17,433 nt of DNA from Opitutaceae bacterium (lineage in GTDB: Bacteria; Verrucomicrobiota; Verrucomicrobiia; Opitutales; Opitutaceae): contig JAIRTK010000398.1 of the NCBI GenBank assembly GCA_031254955.1, positions 1-17,433 of the forward strand. The letters run 5' to 3'. The translations under genes were made by a program, and so were the position numbers. Below, piece after piece: positions 13,976 through 17,433 of the stretch. Position 1 is the stretch's first letter. Each line of letters opens with the position of its first letter. A model generated the notes under the pieces. That model was not told the origin of the DNA. It worked only from the letters and a program-made list of their open reading frames with translations, and ran no database searches.

Positions 13976-16900
13976 ATGAAACTCAAAACCCACCTCGCCC
14001 ACCTCGCCGCCCTCCCCGCCCTCTTCATCGCCTGCACCTCATTCGCCGCACCCGCCGCGCCCGATACGCCCGACACACCCACCGCCGCACCAGCCACCCC
14101 ATCCGCACCCGCCGCCCCCACCACGCCACCCGCCGCGCCCGCCGCCACGCCCGCCCCGGCGCCCACGCGGACCGTCACCATCACAGGCCGCGTCCTCAAC
14201 ACCGTCTCCGGCTACTACGTGCGCAGCGCCGAAGTCCGCGTCGCCGGCACCAACCACTTCGTTTACACCGAAGACGGCGGCACCTACCGCATCGACGTTC
14301 CCGCCGGCCCCGTCACCCTCACCGCCAGCTACGCCGGCGTCCAACCCTCCACCCTCACCCTCGACGCCGCCCCCGGCGCCCCCAACACCCTCGACTTCGA
14401 ACTCCAGCCCCTCGGCGCCCTCGCCACCCCCGGCGCCCTCCCCGCCGGCCAAGAGGAAATCATCATGCTCGAAGGCATCACCGTCTCCGAAGAACGCATC
14501 GGCCAAGCCAAAGCCATCATGGAACAACGCGCCGCCATCAACGCCAAAACCGTCATCGCCACCGACAACTTCGGCGAACTCACCCAAGGCAACATCGGCG
14601 AATTCATGAAATACATGCCCGGCCTCGCCCTCGACTACACCGAAGTCGAGGCCACCGGCATCCGCATCGGCGGCCTCGACCCCAAATACACCGGCTTCTC
14701 CACCGACGGCATCAACCTCGCCTCCGCCAACGCCTCCAGCGGCGCCTCCACCGCCGGCGCCACCGCCACCCGCGCCCTCGACATCGCCGCCGTCTCCATC
14801 ACCGGCATCGAATCCATCGAATTTAACCAGACCCTCACCGCCAGCATGGACGCCGGCGCCGCCGCCGGCCTCATCAACATGAAAAGCAAATACTCCTTCA
14901 ACATCCGCAAAAACACCCTCCGCTACCAATTCGGCCTCGACGCCTCCAGCGACGCCCTCGACCTCGGCCGCGACTACATGCCCGACGACCGCCTCCACCG
15001 CCGCGTCTTCCCCGGCGGCATGCTCAACTACGGCGGCGTCTTCTTCGACCGCCGCCTCGGCATCGAAGCCAGCGCCAGCCGCTACACCGGCTACACCCTC
15101 CAGCACTACACCCAAGTCGTCTACGCCTACTACGTCGGCGGCCCCGAAGCCGGCGCCATCCTCCCCGGCAGCCCCACCATCAACAGCATCCAATGGCGCC
15201 CCGGCCCCAAATACTACAAACGCACCGCCGCCAACCTCAGCCTCGACTTCAAAATCACCCCCGCCCTCATCTTCTCCCTGCGCGGCAACTGGAACAAAAG
15301 CGAAGGCGAATTCTTCAACCTCTACACCCGCCTCACCGCCGAAAACTACTCCAGCGCCTCCGGCGGCTACACCGGCCCCTCCGCCGGCCTCCAACGCGGC
15401 TCCAACCTCACCACCTGGACCGTCCGCCCCACCTCCACCACCAGCAACGAAACCCGCCTCTACACCGACTACTCCCGCCGCCAAACCAAATCCATCAACC
15501 AACTCCTCTCCCCCCGCCTCACCTACAAACAAGGCCCCCTCAACATCGAACTCCGCGCCGCCTACACCAAAGCCCGCAACCAACTCTCCGAAGACGACGA
15601 AGGCTACTTCCGCAACACCGGCAACCGCCTCAACGGCATCGGCTGGACCGCCACCCGCTCCAGCGAAAGCTCCCCCTCCTGGACCCTCACCCAAACCGAC
15701 GGCATGGACTGGTCCCTCCCCCAAAACTGGAACCGCGCCGGCACCTACGACTCCGTCCTCCGCGCCACCCCCGAAACCACCCAAAACACCCAATACTCCG
15801 GCAACCTCGACATCACCTACGCGCGCCGCGTCCTCGGCCACCCCGTCACCTTCAAAACCGGCGGCGGCCTCCGCCGCAACAAATTCTCCTACGACGGACG
15901 CTACGACCGCTACAACTACCTCGGCCCCACAGGACGCCAGATAGAAAACACCATCCCCTGGACCCAAAATTACACCTTCGACTTCGATTTCGGCAACATC
16001 CGCGACCAAGGCTGGCGCGCCGACAACCACTACGAAATGGCCCGCCTCTACCGCGAAAACCCCACATGGTTCCAATACGACGCCATCCGCAGCCACGGCT
16101 ACAACCTCCTCAAACCCCGCTACGCCACCGAACGCGTGGACGCCGCCTACCTCGAAGCCACCACCCGCCACGGCCGCTGGCAATTCAACGCCGGCCTCCG
16201 CTACGAAGGCACCCACACCGAAGCCCAAGTCACCAAAATGCGCCCCAACGAAGACATCGAACTCGCCAAATCCCTCGCCACCCCCGAGCAAATCGCCACC
16301 GGCATGTTCGACGGCAGCGCCTCCATCCCCGGCATCGACTACAAATACTACAACGGCCAACGCTTCTCCCGCAAACGCTCCTACGACAACCTCTTCCTCT
16401 CCGGCGGCCTCAAATACGACATCACCAAAGACCTCCGCTTCCAACTCTCCGCCTCCCAGTCCATCCTCCGCCCCAACTACAACAACATCGCCGGCGTCAT
16501 CCAATTCTACAACGAAACCTACTCCTCCGACATCTGGGTCCCCAACCCCATCCTCAAACCCGAACGCACCACCAAATACTACGCCGGCCTCCAATACTAC
16601 CTCAACCCAGCCGGCATCCTCGGCCTCTCCGTTTACCGCCTCGACATCCGCGGCAAACAAATCAACGGCATGCAAATCACCCAGGAACAAGCCGAAAGAC
16701 AACTCGGCTTCCCCCTCCGCGACGCCCTCGACATCAACACCGACGCCCCCATCGACCCCGGCGGCGACACCGGCGACGACCCCGACGAAAGCGGCGACGA
16801 AGGCACCGACATCACCGTCATTTACGTCCCCATCAACTACCGCTCCACCATCAACGTGGACGGCACGCGCACCGTTTACGGCGTCACCCTCGAATACAAC

Positions 16901-17338
16901 CAGCAACTCACCTTCCTCCCCGGCCCCCTCAAAGGCCTCGGCGTCTTCGGCTCCTACACCTGGTCCGACATGCAAAACGCCCACGAAGACGAAGAACTCA
17001 TCGGCGTCATCGAACGCTCCGCCAACGGCGGCGTGAAATACCGCTACAAACGCTTCAACATCCAACTCCGCGCCTCCTGGCAGGACGACCAACTCAAAGC
17101 CGTCACCCGCCCCATCCCCGGCCGCAACTGGCTCCTCACCGACCACCGCTACCTCAAATCCCGCATCATCTTCGACCTCTCCGGCGGCTTCAACCTCGGT
17201 CGCGACCTCGACATCGTCTTCAGCATCCGCAACCTCTTCAACGCCCCCCAAGTTTACTACTCCAACACCCGCGGCCGCATGACCGAATATTTCGTCAGCG
17301 GCGCCATCTGCAGCGTCAGCCTCAAAGGCGCCTTCTAG
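13976..17338 (+). CDS. TonB-dependent receptor with carboxypeptidase-regulatory-like N-domain
   Basis: The product has 1120 residues. A signal peptide (MKLKTHLAHLAALPALFIA..., cleavage near SFA-A, about 24) precedes a Pro/Ala/Thr linker (26-63). A carboxypeptidase-regulatory-like beta-sandwich follows at about 64-146 (TITGRVLNTVSGYYVRSAEV). A plug begins near EGITVSEE (166-173, possible TonB box) and includes MKYMPGLALDYTEVEATGIR (211-230). The 22-strand barrel spans about 310-1120 and ends in SLKGAF, with the terminal Phe read by BAM. It imports a scarce ligand across the outer membrane using TonB/ExbBD energy. The layout resembles Caulobacter/Xanthomonas-type receptors, often for glycans; the ligand cannot be told here. 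Residues 923-945 are a very acidic loop. The frame stays open upstream to 13097 but that part only shadows the autotransporter. The ATG at 13976 gives a proper signal peptide. Confidence 0.95.
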   Translation: MKLKTHLAHLAALPALFIACTSFAAPAAPDTPDTPTAAPATPSAPAAPTTPPAAPAATPAPAPTRTVTITGRVLNTVSGYYVRSAEVRVAGTNHFVYTEDGGTYRIDVPAGPVTLTASYAGVQPSTLTLDAAPGAPNTLDFELQPLGALATPGALPAGQEEIIMLEGITVSEERIGQAKAIMEQRAAINAKTVIATDNFGELTQGNIGEFMKYMPGLALDYTEVEATGIRIGGLDPKYTGFSTDGINLASANASSGASTAGATATRALDIAAVSITGIESIEFNQTLTASMDAGAAAGLINMKSKYSFNIRKNTLRYQFGLDASSDALDLGRDYMPDDRLHRRVFPGGMLNYGGVFFDRRLGIEASASRYTGYTLQHYTQVVYAYYVGGPEAGAILPGSPTINSIQWRPGPKYYKRTAANLSLDFKITPALIFSLRGNWNKSEGEFFNLYTRLTAENYSSASGGYTGPSAGLQRGSNLTTWTVRPTSTTSNETRLYTDYSRRQTKSINQLLSPRLTYKQGPLNIELRAAYTKARNQLSEDDEGYFRNTGNRLNGIGWTATRSSESSPSWTLTQTDGMDWSLPQNWNRAGTYDSVLRATPETTQNTQYSGNLDITYARRVLGHPVTFKTGGGLRRNKFSYDGRYDRYNYLGPTGRQIENTIPWTQNYTFDFDFGNIRDQGWRADNHYEMARLYRENPTWFQYDAIRSHGYNLLKPRYATERVDAAYLEATTRHGRWQFNAGLRYEGTHTEAQVTKMRPNEDIELAKSLATPEQIATGMFDGSASIPGIDYKYYNGQRFSRKRSYDNLFLSGGLKYDITKDLRFQLSASQSILRPNYNNIAGVIQFYNETYSSDIWVPNPILKPERTTKYYAGLQYYLNPAGILGLSVYRLDIRGKQINGMQITQEQAERQLGFPLRDALDINTDAPIDPGGDTGDDPDESGDEGTDITVIYVPINYRSTINVDGTRTVYGVTLEYNQQLTFLPGPLKGLGVFGSYTWSDMQNAHEDEELIGVIERSANGGVKYRYKRFNIQLRASWQDDQLKAVTRPIPGRNWLLTDHRYLKSRIIFDLSGGFNLGRDLDIVFSIRNLFNAPQVYYSNTRGRMTEYFVSGAICSVSLKGAF

Positions 17339-17433
17339 CCCCCACCCATTCTCTCTCTCCCCCCCATCCCACTCGTTCTCGTTCTCGTTCTCGTTCTCGT
17401 TCTTCTTTCCTCTTTATCTTTATCTTTCTCTTT
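17339..17433 (+). repeat. Polypyrimidine tail with (CTCGTT)5 hexamer repeats
   Basis: The whole stretch after the receptor stop is C/T-dominated. It contains five exact tandem copies of CTCGTT (17372-17401) and a degenerate TTTATC repeat towards the window end. No terminator hairpin is seen before the edge. Hexamer arrays can expand or contract by slippage. Confidence 0.8.

Noticed and set aside
13976..14050. Lipoprotein signal at Cys20 of the receptor
   Set aside because: FIAC lacks Leu/Val/Ile at -3, and a normal signal-peptidase I site follows at SFAA; receptors of this class are not usually lipidated.
14039..17251. Antisense open frame of 1070 codons opposite the TonB-dependent receptor
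   Set aside because: It exists because the sense gene uses C-ending codons, which makes antisense codons start with G and never stop. The product is Gly/Val/Ala/Glu-rich with no domain, while the sense strand has clear receptor motifs.

Overview
The window is high-GC chromosomal DNA from a diderm (Gram-negative) bacterium. It encodes a BamA/Skp outer-membrane assembly pair, an autotransporter with PATR-type beta-strand repeats and a large TonB-dependent receptor with a carboxypeptidase-regulatory-like N-domain. Together with TPR-rich AAA+ genes, an apparent lack of Shine-Dalgarno sequences and many REP-like palindromes, this suggests Verrucomicrobia, most likely Opitutaceae. The taxonomic call is inference from gene content; there is no rRNA or marker alignment here.

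Layout. (1) Positions 1-4314, minus strand: a rhomboid-fold pseudoprotease with a C-terminal zinc-binding tail, then a Cdc48-type AAA+ ATPase with a TPR-like N-domain, then two paralogous TPR proteins. The second TPR protein is cut by the window edge. The last three genes are joined by 4-bp ATGA overlaps. (2) Positions 4315-5038: a mosaic of nested palindromes, a strong terminator for the next minus-strand operon, and a degenerate duplication of the skp 3' end. (3) Positions 5039-9567, minus strand: dnaB, bamA and skp. bamA overlaps the dnaB end by 20 bp and appears to start at TTG. (4) Positions 9568-11285: a 1.7-kb gene-poor region with short tandem repeats, a third REP pair, a roughly 180-bp cruciform element, a series of small hairpins and an AT-rich palindrome. 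(5) Positions 11286-17338, plus strand: an autotransporter and, 44 nt later, a TonB-dependent receptor. A polypyrimidine tail with hexamer repeats follows.

How the parts fit. BamA and Skp fold and insert outer-membrane beta-barrels, and both plus-strand genes encode such clients. The autotransporter and receptor probably form one surface-binding and import unit; the ligand is unknown. The most interesting cluster is the first: a rhomboid pseudoprotease next to a Cdc48-like AAA+ ATPase and TPR adaptors recalls the Derlin-p97 partnership of eukaryotic ER-associated degradation. It could be an undescribed bacterial membrane-protein extraction module. This is a hypothesis from gene content and missing catalytic residues, not a demonstrated function.

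Two genome-style features stand out. None of the nine starts has a visible Shine-Dalgarno motif, and several are preceded by pyrimidine-rich leaders. The dnaB-bamA-skp and autotransporter-receptor genes use C-ending codons and avoid third-position G, whereas the AAA/TPR operon does not, which points to a different expression class or history.
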